Shown here in pieces: positions 32,289 through 41,859 of a stretch of DNA of 64,000 nucleotides. The position numbers and the translations under genes were made by a program. This DNA is from a virus. Position 1 is the first letter of the stretch. Each line of letters opens with the position of its first letter. Under the pieces are notes generated by a model that worked only from the letters and a program-made list of their open reading frames with translations, was not told the origin of the DNA and searched no databases. The stretch is from IMG/VR virus record IMGVR_UViG_3300034198_012786, positions 1 through 64,000 of that record; one strand, written 5' to 3'.

Positions 32289-32989
32289 AGCCTGAACTCA
32301 TTCTTCCGACATCGTTTGATGATATTATGCTGTCAATTTATGAGCCGATTGCGGTCAAGGGTCTCTTAGCTTTAAAGAAGATATTGGATGAGTCTGGCTT
32401 CTCCGACTCTGAATACTTAAAAGATTACCAAGTTTATGCCCATCTTGCAGATGACGCAGTAATGTTCGAGATAAACATCGATGCCGAAGGCCTTAGTGAT
32501 GATTCAACCACGGACGAAGCTCCAAGGGGGTACAACCGACCCGAAACCTCAGCTAAAGATAAGAAGAAAGCGTCTTTAGTACAATCGAAATCGCAAGCGA
32601 AAGGATATGTGAAGTCATACTTCATAGGTCGAAATAATCGGCCTGAAAGAATCAACGGTCGGTATGACGCTAGAAAGCCCTTACAAGATAAGTTAAAAAT
32701 GCCGAGAGATGCCCGGAAAATTTCATCAGACCGCACACGTAATTCGAATGTTAAGAACTCCGGTCAGAGGTACGTAGAGCATGAACTCGAAGCGACTGCT
32801 CCTCGAGGAATGGAAGTAGTGGATAAGAAATTACGTGTTTCGGTCCAAAGAACTGTAAGGAACACAAAATTCGTTCAAAAGCATCCTAAGGGGGATTTTC
32901 AAGGTATAATGTCAAAATTTATCGACCAAATAAATCAGCTTATTGCCGAAGAATTCACTCCGGCCATAATGGGGATTCTGGAGAAATGA
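32285..32989 (+). CDS. Unknown basic virion-type protein (234 aa)
   Basis: Start ATGA-overlapped with the upstream gene. Residues 1-75 are a helical domain (SIYEPIAVKGLLALKKILDESGF), 80-175 a very basic, apparently flexible segment, and 180-234 a helix-rich end. The basic segment could contact DNA or the acidic interior of the head-tail junction. No family is recognised. Tight coupling with its neighbours suggests head completion or neck function. Confidence 0.5.
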   Translation: MKPELILPTSFDDIMLSIYEPIAVKGLLALKKILDESGFSDSEYLKDYQVYAHLADDAVMFEINIDAEGLSDDSTTDEAPRGYNRPETSAKDKKKASLVQSKSQAKGYVKSYFIGRNNRPERINGRYDARKPLQDKLKMPRDARKISSDRTRNSNVKNSGQRYVEHELEATAPRGMEVVDKKLRVSVQRTVRNTKFVQKHPKGDFQGIMSKFIDQINQLIAEEFTPAIMGILEK

Positions 32990-33546
32990 TGACTAGTTAT
33001 TTAATTACAAATAAATCACAAGAGCTCATTTATCTTTCTGATATTGGTGTGAGGCTTGAGAAATATGGGGATAGTGCGGTAATACCTAGACATTTATATG
33101 ACAGTTCGCTCCAAGCGAAGCAGGTGCGACACATGATATCATTGAGGTTGTTTAATAGCGATAAGTCATTTACCAAAACAGCCAATTCTAAGGTCGTTGA
33201 GTATCAAAAACCGCCTGAGGAAGAGCCGGTAGTCGAAGAAGAACCTCAGGTAACTTTGTTAAAATCTATCGATAATAAGCTAGATGCCCTTAACAGTAAT
33301 ATTTCGAAACTCGCTGACGCTTTATCGAATATTCCAACATCTCCGACGCCTTCTAATTTGCCCGCCCACTTAAGTGCGGCCAATGTCGGATCCTATCAGT
33401 CGACCGTCGCAGATCCTGTTTTCATACCATCAAACATTGTTCCAAAAGGTATAGAAACCAAGATAAACATTCAAACTGATAGTAGCGTCAGAAGCGACAT
33501 CGATTCAGCTACTGATGTTTTAAAATCGCTTCGTAAGCGAAAATAG
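32986..33546 (+). CDS. Unknown virion-type protein (186 aa)
   Basis: Overlaps the previous gene by 4 nt. Residues 1-60 (YLITNKSQELIYLSDIGVRL, then ending MISLRLF) form a small domain similar in pattern to the N-terminal domains of 9520 and 13972. Residues 65-140 contain a Pro/Glu hinge and a short coiled coil (LLKSIDNKLDALNSNISKLAD). The end (residues 145-186) is polar. It may attach to the neck or tail; only context supports this. Confidence 0.5.
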   Translation: MMTSYLITNKSQELIYLSDIGVRLEKYGDSAVIPRHLYDSSLQAKQVRHMISLRLFNSDKSFTKTANSKVVEYQKPPEEEPVVEEEPQVTLLKSIDNKLDALNSNISKLADALSNIPTSPTPSNLPAHLSAANVGSYQSTVADPVFIPSNIVPKGIETKINIQTDSSVRSDIDSATDVLKSLRKRK

Positions 33547-33557
33547 ACCTTCGTTCG

Positions 33558-33564
33558 GTATTAT
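33558..33564 (+). promoter_or_regulatory. GTANNNT promoter with SD leader for the actin-like gene
   Basis: GTATTAT, predicted start near 33570, then AGGAGG ahead of ATG 33581. Confidence 0.5.
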
Positions 33565-33580
33565 TCGTTTAGGAGGCGAT

Positions 33581-34582
33581 ATGTCAAACCCTGCAGAGTC
33601 TTTTGGAGTCGGTCTGGACGTTGGCACGATGAATTTCGTTAGCGCCAGAAAGTCCGGATCAAACGTCACTACCGCACGCATCCGGAATGCATTCATTGAT
33701 CTTCCGCCCGAAAACAAGCGGATGCTTAAAATCAGTAATACGAATTATGTCGAAATGGACGGGAAACTGTTAGTCGTAGGTGACGCGGCTTTAGATACTG
33801 CCAATTTATTTAATCGCGAAGCCCGTCGTCCCATGGCTGGAGGTATTGTCGCTTCGGGTGAGATCGATGCCCAACAAGTTATTGGTCTTATGATGAAGAC
33901 GATTTTAGGCGATCCTAAGAAGCCTAACGAGCGTTGTTGCTACTCAGTTCCTGCATCCGCTATCGACGTTACAGGCTCCGACATAACTTATCATAGCAAG
34001 GTGCTGGGTAAGATTCTCGGTGAACTCGGATACAATGCGGAGCCTGTGAATGAGGCTCTTGCCGTAATTTATTCGGAGTGCGCCAGCTCGAATTTCAGCG
34101 GTCTTGGTATTAGCTTCGGTTCCGGTATGACGAACGTTTGCCTTTCATACAATGCGATGTCGGCGCTTGAATTCAGCGTTGGTCGTGGTGGTGACTGGAT
34201 CGACTCGGGAGCCGCTAAAGCTATTGGGACTACAGCGGCTAAAATCTGTGCTCTAAAAGAATCAGGTGTCGATATCGCGTCGCCTAATAACCGAGAGACC
34301 GAGGCTCTAACGGTTTATATCGAAAGTTTGATTGATTATGCGATTTCGAGCATAATATCGCAGTTCCTAAAGAGCAAGAATGAAATAACGATCCCGAAAC
34401 CCATCCCTATCGTTATCTCTGGCGGAACAAGTCTGGCTAAGGGATTTGTGGCCAAATTCGCGGAGCGTTTCGAGAAGCATCGGGCGAAATTTCCGATTCC
34501 GATTTCGGAAGTTCGGCATGCCACCGATCCGATGACCGCCGTTGGTACTGGGCTTCTTGTGTATGCTCAAATGGAGGAATAA
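33581..34582 (+). CDS. Actin-like ATPase (ParM/Alp/StbA-like)
   Basis: A 333-residue protein. It shows the actin-fold nucleotide motifs in order: phosphate 1 GVGLDVGTMNFV (7-18), connect 1 around EPVNEALAVIYSE (about 150), phosphate 2 GISFGSGMTNVCL (about 178) with GRGGDWIDSGAA after it, and adenosine IVISGGTSLAKGF (about 285). Length and motif spacing match plasmid ParM and phage or bacterial Alp proteins, which form dynamic ATP-driven filaments that segregate or position DNA. A strong AGGAGG precedes the ATG. In jumbo phages, cytoskeletal proteins centre replication or capsids; a similar role is an inference. It is unusual for it to sit inside a virion cluster, with no recognisable partner adaptor next to it. 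Confidence 0.8.
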   Translation: MSNPAESFGVGLDVGTMNFVSARKSGSNVTTARIRNAFIDLPPENKRMLKISNTNYVEMDGKLLVVGDAALDTANLFNREARRPMAGGIVASGEIDAQQVIGLMMKTILGDPKKPNERCCYSVPASAIDVTGSDITYHSKVLGKILGELGYNAEPVNEALAVIYSECASSNFSGLGISFGSGMTNVCLSYNAMSALEFSVGRGGDWIDSGAAKAIGTTAAKICALKESGVDIASPNNRETEALTVYIESLIDYAISSIISQFLKSKNEITIPKPIPIVISGGTSLAKGFVAKFAERFEKHRAKFPIPISEVRHATDPMTAVGTGLLVYAQMEE

Positions 34583-34595
34583 CGGGGTGTAGACC

Positions 34596-35792
34596 ATGAT
34601 TTCTTGGTTATCAAATGCTACTAAGCGTAGGATAATCAAGGAATTACGGGAGATACTATATCAACACCCCCGCTATCGCGAAGACAGTCAAAACGTACAA
34701 AATAAGTACTCATTTGAAGAACGTCCTTCTCGCGGTATAATAGTTGATGGAACGTCGGCGGATAGGGTTGTCCTATCCGCCGACAATTTTATGGGACGTT
34801 TGAAGTCCTTTTGCATGCAAGTGCCTGTCTCTGATTCTCCGAACACCACGGTTGAATGGATTAGAGAAAACAATAACATTTTGGGCTCTATTTCCCCCGG
34901 TGGCTCTTTTCCCACGGCTCCGGGTGTTTATACGTTTGAAGTGATTGCGATTCCGGATGTAGCTAAGAACATTCCCGGTCAAGTAGTGGTCTATCCGGAC
35001 TTAACAGTGTCGGGTGAACCTTTGATCGTGTTCGACTATTCGGCTTTCGGTGAAGCTCAGCTTACTCACGATAACATATACCCAAATAGCATTAGACTTT
35101 GGTTAAATGACCGAAAGGCTTTAATTCGCGACGTTGATTTTCTAGTAGACGAATCGACAGGCCTGATAACATTCCTTAAGGACCAGCCTGAAGGTGCGTA
35201 TATTACCGCTGACTATCGATATAAAATGCCTGAACTCGGGCCTTTTGATTTTAAGCAAGAAGAGTTTAACGTCTCGATTCTTCCTGGCATCGTAATAGCA
35301 TTTGGAGATCGCTCCCAGTTATATGATAAATTCGCGGTCGTTGTGACGGATGAAAGAACTGAGGTTGCGAATGTCTACGGTGGACGATTCGAGGTAAACT
35401 TCGATCTAATAGCCTTCTCTAAGGATTCTGAGGACCGTGAAAAGCTTTCTGATTACGTAGTGATGAAGATACTTGAACGTCAGAATACCCTGGGTTTTGA
35501 AGGGCTTGAACTCATTAACCTCTCTCCTGGTGGAGAGAATGAAGATGTATATAACCCTGAAACCGACGAATATTACTACGATAGTAATATCTCTCTAGGA
35601 TTTCGCGTAGACTGGTTCATATATGTGCCGCTTCCAGTTGTCGTTTCAAGGGCGGAAATGGTATCCGCCTCAGAGGAACTGTCTAAAGGTAACCTGGACG
35701 GGTCGGCAGTGGTCGATTTAGTCCAAATGGATCCGATAGGTAGGTTCTCTTACAATATCGGCAAGCCGATTGGTTATGAACGGATCATTTGA
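34596..35792 (+). CDS. Probable virion neck or tail protein (398 aa)
   Basis: An N-terminal helix (SWLSNATKRRIIKELREILYQHPRYR) precedes a beta-rich body (residues 45-240: IIVDGTSADRVVLSADNFMGRL, YTADYRYKMPELGPFDF) and a C-terminal alpha/beta part (DRSQLYDKFAVVVTDERTEVANVYGGRFEV). I associate this architecture with neck- or tail-terminator-type structural proteins of large myophages. It sits 13 nt after the ATPase and is followed by an FmdB-like gene. Exact role not certain. Confidence 0.6.
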   Translation: MISWLSNATKRRIIKELREILYQHPRYREDSQNVQNKYSFEERPSRGIIVDGTSADRVVLSADNFMGRLKSFCMQVPVSDSPNTTVEWIRENNNILGSISPGGSFPTAPGVYTFEVIAIPDVAKNIPGQVVVYPDLTVSGEPLIVFDYSAFGEAQLTHDNIYPNSIRLWLNDRKALIRDVDFLVDESTGLITFLKDQPEGAYITADYRYKMPELGPFDFKQEEFNVSILPGIVIAFGDRSQLYDKFAVVVTDERTEVANVYGGRFEVNFDLIAFSKDSEDREKLSDYVVMKILERQNTLGFEGLELINLSPGGENEDVYNPETDEYYYDSNISLGFRVDWFIYVPLPVVVSRAEMVSASEELSKGNLDGSAVVDLVQMDPIGRFSYNIGKPIGYERII

Positions 35793-35795
35793 TTC

Positions 35796-35802
35796 GTATT
35801 GT
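35796..35802 (+). promoter_or_regulatory. GTANNNT promoter, predicted leaderless start at 35808
   Basis: GTATTGT, then 5 nt (TACTT), then ATG; preceded by GATTC as at other units. Confidence 0.65.
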
Positions 35803-35807
35803 TACTT

Positions 35808-36245
35808 ATGCCAATCTATGAATATCGATGTGCCACGTGCGAAGCTGATTTCGAAGAACTACTTATGAGTCGTGATGAGATAAAGCAATATTCTGAGTCA
35901 CATCCATGTCCTCAGTGCAAGCTATTGGCGCCCCGGCTTCATGGTTCGGTATTTGGTTTTTCCTTTAAAGGTGATGTAAGAGGGACTAGTGGAGTACATG
36001 GCAACTCGGGTGTACATGATCTTGATTACCCGACTCTAGATAAAGCGGTTGCAAGAAGCTCCGAGAAAAAATGGGGTATGATTAAGGAACGGCAGAAGAG
36101 TATAAATGAAGCTCGAAAGTCACTGAATACCAATGCGATTGCAAGCAATTCAGACGGTTCTTATTCTGCTGTAGATAAATCTGTGTTAAAGACTCGAGAA
36201 GATGGGATTGGGACCTTTAAGAAATCTATAAAATCTGACGAATGA
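35808..36245 (+). CDS. FmdB-like zinc-ribbon protein (145 aa)
   Basis: Start at ATG 35808, which gives MPIYEYRCATCEADFEELL, the classical FmdB opening; a longer in-frame start would add three residues. The second Cys pair HPCPQCKLLAPRL completes a zinc ribbon (about residues 7-45). Residues 60-145 are a Ser/Lys/Asp-rich polar extension. FmdB-type ribbons are frequent in phage structural regions, with unknown roles. It is the second in the window, after 20103. It sits in its own unit ahead of the sheath. Confidence 0.75.
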   Translation: MPIYEYRCATCEADFEELLMSRDEIKQYSESHPCPQCKLLAPRLHGSVFGFSFKGDVRGTSGVHGNSGVHDLDYPTLDKAVARSSEKKWGMIKERQKSINEARKSLNTNAIASNSDGSYSAVDKSVLKTREDGIGTFKKSIKSDE

Positions 36246-36424
36246 TTTGAAATTTTATTTTTCCGCTTTAATGTGACACTAGGTCGGATCTCCTTATACT
36301 TGGGTTGGTCGGCTTTCAATAGCCTCCCTATGTTTGATGAGAGCTGTAGATCAGACATAGACTTAAGTATATTTAGACCAGACAAGACCTAGATTCGTTA
36401 GATACTTCGAATCAGGAGAAAATA
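36246..36424 (+). other. 179-nt leader region ahead of the sheath gene
   Basis: AT-rich and without an ORF. It holds a CTATGT/ACATAG inverted repeat near 36327-36361, the GTATATT box, and an ATTCG/CGAAT hairpin at about 36393-36412 directly before AGGAGAA. A regulated leader is possible. Confidence 0.4.
36367..36373 (+). promoter_or_regulatory. GTANNNT promoter (GTATATT) for the sheath gene
   Basis: Predicted start near 36380, giving a leader of about 45 nt with a hairpin and AGGAGAA. Confidence 0.45.
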
Positions 36425-39400
36425 ATGGCTATCGGACCTTTTTCCACTTATGCTCCTCCCGGTGTTTATACGACTACTCTAATCGAGCCAGTCGTCGGAA
36501 ATCTGATAGCCGGACTTAGAATCCCCGTTTTCATCGGGACTGGTAAGGAAAGTATTCTCCAGTCTAATATCGAGATGATTCGTGGTTCGAGTAGCCAAGC
36601 CAATACGCCTATTTTCGGAGAAGACGTATCATCCCATTGGGTGGTGTCTGGTACCTTCGCGAACCCGACTCTAGGTCCGACCGATGGGAATAAGTTTAGT
36701 TTTCGCGTCAGGAATTATCCCATTGTCTCGAGCAATGGATTAAATGCCAGCCCGACCAACGACACTCAGTTTGTGTCTGTGTCGGTCAACGGTGAGCCGG
36801 TTGCGGTTGGTGCGGTCGACGGTGCCCACGGCATCATTTCGCTCATCGTCCCTCCTTCTGAGTCGGATTTCGTGACGGTGAACTACTACTTCCGTCGCAA
36901 AGACACTCGAGTGACGGACGACGTTTCTGAACAGGTTTCGCCTGGCTCCGCCGTCATCGTGGCTCCTGTTGCGACTACTTACAGCATCGGTTCTTCCACC
37001 AACACACTCGAGCTCTTCATCAACGATAGTGCGACCGTTACATCGGTCGTTCTAACAGCCGGTAGCGCTCGCACTGTTAGCCAGCTCGTATCCGAAATCA
37101 ATTCGAAGGGCATAACCGGTCTAACTGCTTATGCTAGCACTGACGCCGAAGGTCTTTCTCACTTAGGGCTTACCACTACCGGTCAGCTTAAGATCGGTAA
37201 TGGTAGCGCGAACGGCGCTTTTGGATTCAATGCTCTTCAGACGACCACCCGAAATAAGACCTTCGTCGTGTTCAATGGACCAATTGTCGATGGTTCAGAT
37301 GAGGGCCGTACGACCACGAGCGTGGCTGATGTTCGTGTGCTCGTCGATAACGTGCCGGTGACTCCGGTGTCTGTCGACGGTGCCACCCGCTCTGTTGTTC
37401 TACCATTCGCCCCGGTAGCTGGTTCCACCGTGAGCGTTGAGTACTGGTACAACCCGTGGCAGGACACGTTCGATTATCTGCCGAACAGTAATATCACAAA
37501 TGTTCTCAACGTTGGCATCGGCCCTGGGGACGCCTCTTATAAGCAGGGCGCTGACTACGTTGTATTGAACGACGCTGATCAGTCGAAGATCTACTGGGGT
37601 GCTGCCTATAACATCACCACCGGCAGCACTATCGGCAATGTAGCCTTCGACAGTGTACAGATGTCTGGCATGCTCGTCGATAACCGTATATTCGGCGAAG
37701 AGCTTAGCCTGGTTTCGACGAACGACCTGAGCAAGTGGCGCTTGGCCAATGTGCCGACCACTGGCAATGGTCGTGACACTCCTCTGTCTGTCTCCTATTT
37801 TAACCAGGTCACGAATGGTCGCCAGGATCTTCGTACCACCAATCCGAATCTCGTTGTGGCGTACGTTGGCAAGACGTGGCGTGATGCGTTTGCCAAGGGA
37901 GCAGTTGAAGTTCTCGAGGTAATCGACCGCACGATTACACTCCGGAATCCTGTTCCGGCTGATTACAAAGTTTACGCGACCTATTACTATAACCGGATCC
38001 AGGATAACGTCACCTACACGCTGTCTGTTATCACTCCAGGACCCTCCGGAATCGGTCAGTACTCGATGGTCTCGAGCCGCAACACGGCTCTCCCGCTTTA
38101 TAACGTGCGGTTCGGTGTAGTCACGGGGTTATCGCAGACGATCAATTGGCCGTCTGGCGTTGAGACAAACCCTGACGCTCTCTATTCTGGTGACGGCAAT
38201 CCGGTTGCTGAGACCGTTACTATCACTTTCAATAACGCGCTTGAGCCTGCTACCCACGCTTCTATTACTTCTGCTCTTGCTGGCCCATATAACATCTACA
38301 CGGCCTCTAGAATTTTCGGAACTGCCGTGATCGATGGAATAAGCACTGCTACGGACCTTGGAGTCTCATTCCCTGCTGTACTACTAGGACAGCCCATCGA
38401 TGCGAGCTTGGCGCTGCTAAGCACTGACCATCTAATGTTAGATGTTGACGGTGTGGAAATTGACGTGAACTTAGCTTCGCTCACGTCTCTAACTTCCGTC
38501 GCTTCTGCCATAAACTCCGCTATTGACGCCGATATTACGGTTCACACCGACGGAACCGGCACTTTCGCGTCGACCGCTCCTAATAACCTGGCTTCAGTAG
38601 TCCTATATGGTTCGGAGGCTATCCTAAAGATCAAGGGCCGTAACTCCGGCTCTTTGCCGTCCGGTATCGGCGGCGGTCTAGTTGCTCGGGTTCTGGTGAT
38701 GCCAGTAAACCCCGGTGACTCTGACGCTTCGACCGCTTTAGGTCTAACTATAGCCTCAAGCTACGGTTCGTCCGATGCCCTGAATCAAAACGCTGTGGTT
38801 GTGTCGAGCAACACTGGTAACTTCAAGATTACTGCTCTTAATAATGGTCTTGCCCTGAACGTCGATGGTCAGGACTGGCAGACCACGTTGCCTCTTGGAT
38901 CGAGCGTTACTGCCCAGCAGGTGGTAGACGCCATTAACGATTCATACTCTGCGACTGCCGCTTTCGCAGCTTCCTCCAGCGTCGCCGCTTTAGAGGCATC
39001 GCTCGTGGTTCTAGCAAACGAGCTGCGTACGAACTACAATTCAAATCACCGCACCAGTGCGACCTTACACGCGAACGCTGATACTACCAACACGATAAGT
39101 TCGCCTGTCGCGACTAACCTAAGCACGTCGATAACACTGCTTAATGAACTAGCCACTAAGATCAACGCACACCTTACTCAGTCCGGCGTCCACAACACGA
39201 GCGACACCGCTAACGGTTTTGCTTTTTCGACTCCGACTGATTTATCGAGCGCTCTGTCGTTAGCACACTTGATCCAGACCAAGTACAACTCGCACTTGCT
39301 ACAGTTAGGTGCCCACGGTATCGATGATTCGACCAATGTCGTTTCCACAAGCAATACGGCATTCGATGTAGGTACTTTAACTCCGTTCGCTGTTAGCTCA

Positions 39401-41806
39401 ATGGCTAACAATGGCTCTGGACTAATCGCAGTTACGACGACCGCCAACCATGGTTTAGCCACCGGTCGTTGGGTGAATATCTCGGGCGTAGTTGGAACTG
39501 GTGGTCTTACGACCAACGCCAATGGGACATTCCAGATTACGTCGACTGGTCTGACCACGTTTGACCTGGTTGGATCAACGTTTGTGGGCGCTTATACAAG
39601 CGGCGGAACCATCAAGAGCCAGGATGCTATCTTCTACCTCCTGAATGATATCCGTTCAGCATACGAAGCTCACCGTGTAAACACGAATAGCCACTTCGTG
39701 GCGGATTCGACGAACTCGATAAGCCTTGCTGCTCTCACGGTGACTACCGACAGCTTATCGACTGGAGCTGCGTTAGCGAACCAGATAAAGGCGAAATTCA
39801 ATAGCCACTTAAGCCAGGCTTCGGTTCACGTGGTTTCAGACACGACGAATCCGGTCACAGTAAGTGACGCGTCCGGATCTAATGGTCCTCTGTTCGAAAG
39901 CACCATCGCTTTAACTGAGGCGCTTGCTTACCTCAGCACTAACGGAGCTTTCAACGCTCACCGTGATGAGCAAATCACTCCGTTCCACGTCCATGGTCGA
40001 AATGATACGACGAACACCTCAGTGGCTCTAACCAGTACATCTGGTCTGCCAGCTACCGTTGGTGCAGGCGCTAACGCTGACGTCGCTGATCCGACTTTGG
40101 CTAAGGTGGTAATTAGCTCACTGACTAACACCGTGAAGTCTGCTGTTACGGTTAAGAATGCGGCCTCTGGAAGTACTGCTCTGTCAGTCTTAGGGCTTAC
40201 TGCCAAGACCACGAATCGGGTTCAACCCGACGCCAGCAAGATCGCAGCGGCTTTGAATGCTGATGCCACTTTCTCTGGTTTAGCAGTCGCTTACCCAGAG
40301 ACTGTAACGGGTCAGGGCACGTTCCTGAAGATCAACTCGAAGTCTGCGGGAATCGTCTCCTCGCTGAGCTTCAGCGATGCCATTAGTGACACGGTGTTCA
40401 TCGATGATACCGGTATCGGCATTGGTAATGACACTGCGGATGAAGGAGAGGACGCTATCTCCGGTTATGCAGTGTCGAGTTCCGACCTGAATGCTGGTTC
40501 CTCTGGTGTTGGTCAAGTTGGCCAGACGTATACCGACGGTCGTACTGGACTCCGGTTCACGATCTTAGCTCCGCAGACAGGGGATTACACTTCAGGCGGC
40601 AGCTTCACGTTAGTCTGCAGCAGCACGTTCCTTTGTGATTCGGCTGTTCCGACTCTCGCGGTGAACGGTGTTGAGCTGACCGTGAGCAACACGGTCGGCA
40701 TCACCGCCGGTACAACCGGCCTGGTCAAGACTTATAAGAGCACCGGCAATGTACCGAACGTTGGTGATTACTACTACATCAGCTACGAGTACCTTAAGTC
40801 AGATCTATCGACAGCTCTCTACACGGACCTGAAGAAGATTCAGGCGAACTTCGGCGATCCGACCCCTGATAACCCGCTGAGCTTAGCGGCTCGTCTAGCC
40901 ATTCTCAATGGCGCGGTTGTCGTAGGTCTGAAGCAGGTGTTAAAGCTTCCGAATTCTCCGGTCGCTTCTAACGCCGCTTACATAGCTGCTATCGACGAAC
41001 TTAAGAAGCCGATCAGTGGAAACATAAAGCCTGACATCATTGTTCCACTCACCGGAGCCCCACCGGTCGCCGCTTATCTGACAAACCACGTCACCTTCAT
41101 GAGCACTCCGCGCCAAGAGGGTGAGCGCACCGGTCTCGTCGGCGTTGAGGTTGGCACTACCCCAACGGGAGTTCAGGCAATTGCAAAGGGTATCAACAGC
41201 AGCTTAATGTCTGTTGTCTACCCGGACTCCTACGTCGTGACCGTTTCCGATAATCTCGGTAACGTCTCCGACCGTTTGGTAAGCGGCGTTTATATGGCGG
41301 CTGCTCTAGCCGCTTCGACTTGTGCCCCGTCCGTGGATGTCGCTACCCCTTGGACCCGCCGAAGCATTACGGGCTTCAAGCAGGTCGGTCGTAATCTAGA
41401 CCCGACCACTGCAAATCAGGTCGCGGTATCGGGCGTGACGGTAGTCGAGCAGCTCGATCTCGGAAATCTACGAGTTCGCCACGGTCTAACCACTAACACG
41501 AATTCAGTGATCACCCGTACGCCGTCTGTGACGCTGACAATCCAGTACGTGCAGCAGCAGATCCGCGCTACTCTCGACCCGTTCATCGGCCAGAAGTTCC
41601 TCCCCTCCATCCCTGGCCAGGTCGAGAAGGCCGTAACTGCACTCTTTAACAATCTAATTTCGGCTCAGATTGTTAACAAAGTCGCTGGGATTGCGGCTAC
41701 CGTCGATGAGAAGGACCCGACCATTCTTCGCGTGGAAGCCATTTACGTTCCGGTGTTCCCACTCGAGTACATCGTCGTGACCCTTAGCATTCGCATCCGC
41801 ACCTAG
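36425..41806 (+). CDS. Giant contractile tail sheath protein (1793 aa)
   Basis: N-terminus IGPFSTYAPPGVYTTTLIEP, then RIPVFIGTGKES, is the standard sheath opening. The last 160 residues (SVVYPDSYVVTVSDN, VDVATPWTRRSITGFK, LRVRHGLTTN, ATVDEKDPTILRVEAIYVPVFPLEYIVVTLSIR) match the conserved C-terminal core. Typical sheath proteins have 400-700 residues. Here about 1000 extra residues are inserted, with Ig-like beta domains and a six-unit His-rich repeat (residues about 855-1200). Codons are strongly biased to C and G, as expected of the most abundant tail protein. SD AGGAGAA. The sheath contracts to drive the tube through the envelope. Identity is confident; the function of the inserts is unknown. 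Confidence 0.9.
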   Translation: MAIGPFSTYAPPGVYTTTLIEPVVGNLIAGLRIPVFIGTGKESILQSNIEMIRGSSSQANTPIFGEDVSSHWVVSGTFANPTLGPTDGNKFSFRVRNYPIVSSNGLNASPTNDTQFVSVSVNGEPVAVGAVDGAHGIISLIVPPSESDFVTVNYYFRRKDTRVTDDVSEQVSPGSAVIVAPVATTYSIGSSTNTLELFINDSATVTSVVLTAGSARTVSQLVSEINSKGITGLTAYASTDAEGLSHLGLTTTGQLKIGNGSANGAFGFNALQTTTRNKTFVVFNGPIVDGSDEGRTTTSVADVRVLVDNVPVTPVSVDGATRSVVLPFAPVAGSTVSVEYWYNPWQDTFDYLPNSNITNVLNVGIGPGDASYKQGADYVVLNDADQSKIYWGAAYNITTGSTIGNVAFDSVQMSGMLVDNRIFGEELSLVSTNDLSKWRLANVPTTGNGRDTPLSVSYFNQVTNGRQDLRTTNPNLVVAYVGKTWRDAFAKGAVEVLEVIDRTITLRNPVPADYKVYATYYYNRIQDNVTYTLSVITPGPSGIGQYSMVSSRNTALPLYNVRFGVVTGLSQTINWPSGVETNPDALYSGDGNPVAETVTITFNNALEPATHASITSALAGPYNIYTASRIFGTAVIDGISTATDLGVSFPAVLLGQPIDASLALLSTDHLMLDVDGVEIDVNLASLTSLTSVASAINSAIDADITVHTDGTGTFASTAPNNLASVVLYGSEAILKIKGRNSGSLPSGIGGGLVARVLVMPVNPGDSDASTALGLTIASSYGSSDALNQNAVVVSSNTGNFKITALNNGLALNVDGQDWQTTLPLGSSVTAQQVVDAINDSYSATAAFAASSSVAALEASLVVLANELRTNYNSNHRTSATLHANADTTNTISSPVATNLSTSITLLNELATKINAHLTQSGVHNTSDTANGFAFSTPTDLSSALSLAHLIQTKYNSHLLQLGAHGIDDSTNVVSTSNTAFDVGTLTPFAVSSMANNGSGLIAVTTTANHGLATGRWVNISGVVGTGGLTTNANGTFQITSTGLTTFDLVGSTFVGAYTSGGTIKSQDAIFYLLNDIRSAYEAHRVNTNSHFVADSTNSISLAALTVTTDSLSTGAALANQIKAKFNSHLSQASVHVVSDTTNPVTVSDASGSNGPLFESTIALTEALAYLSTNGAFNAHRDEQITPFHVHGRNDTTNTSVALTSTSGLPATVGAGANADVADPTLAKVVISSLTNTVKSAVTVKNAASGSTALSVLGLTAKTTNRVQPDASKIAAALNADATFSGLAVAYPETVTGQGTFLKINSKSAGIVSSLSFSDAISDTVFIDDTGIGIGNDTADEGEDAISGYAVSSSDLNAGSSGVGQVGQTYTDGRTGLRFTILAPQTGDYTSGGSFTLVCSSTFLCDSAVPTLAVNGVELTVSNTVGITAGTTGLVKTYKSTGNVPNVGDYYYISYEYLKSDLSTALYTDLKKIQANFGDPTPDNPLSLAARLAILNGAVVVGLKQVLKLPNSPVASNAAYIAAIDELKKPISGNIKPDIIVPLTGAPPVAAYLTNHVTFMSTPRQEGERTGLVGVEVGTTPTGVQAIAKGINSSLMSVVYPDSYVVTVSDNLGNVSDRLVSGVYMAAALAASTCAPSVDVATPWTRRSITGFKQVGRNLDPTTANQVAVSGVTVVEQLDLGNLRVRHGLTTNTNSVITRTPSVTLTIQYVQQQIRATLDPFIGQKFLPSIPGQVEKAVTALFNNLISAQIVNKVAGIAATVDEKDPTILRVEAIYVPVFPLEYIVVTLSIRIRT
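38988..40020 (+). repeat. Six His-rich H-x-x-x-D-[ST]-T-N repeats inside the sheath gene
   Basis: Six units of 40-55 residues, each with a helix containing [F/Y/I]-N-[S/A]-H and then H-x-x-[A/S/N]-D-[T/S]-[T/A]-N, with an Ig-like insert of about 75 residues between units 3 and 4. The His spacing would suit surface-exposed decoration or metal binding. Confidence 0.75.
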
Positions 41807-41809
41807 TTC

Positions 41810-41859
41810 AAATACACATCGGCCCCCATCATTTGAATGATGGGGGCCGATGTGTATTT
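41810..41859. terminator. 24-bp hairpin between sheath and reverse gene
   Basis: Stem 41810-41833 with 41836-41859, perfectly paired. It serves the sheath gene and lies across the stop codon of the reverse gene, so it can end transcription from both sides. Confidence 0.8.
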
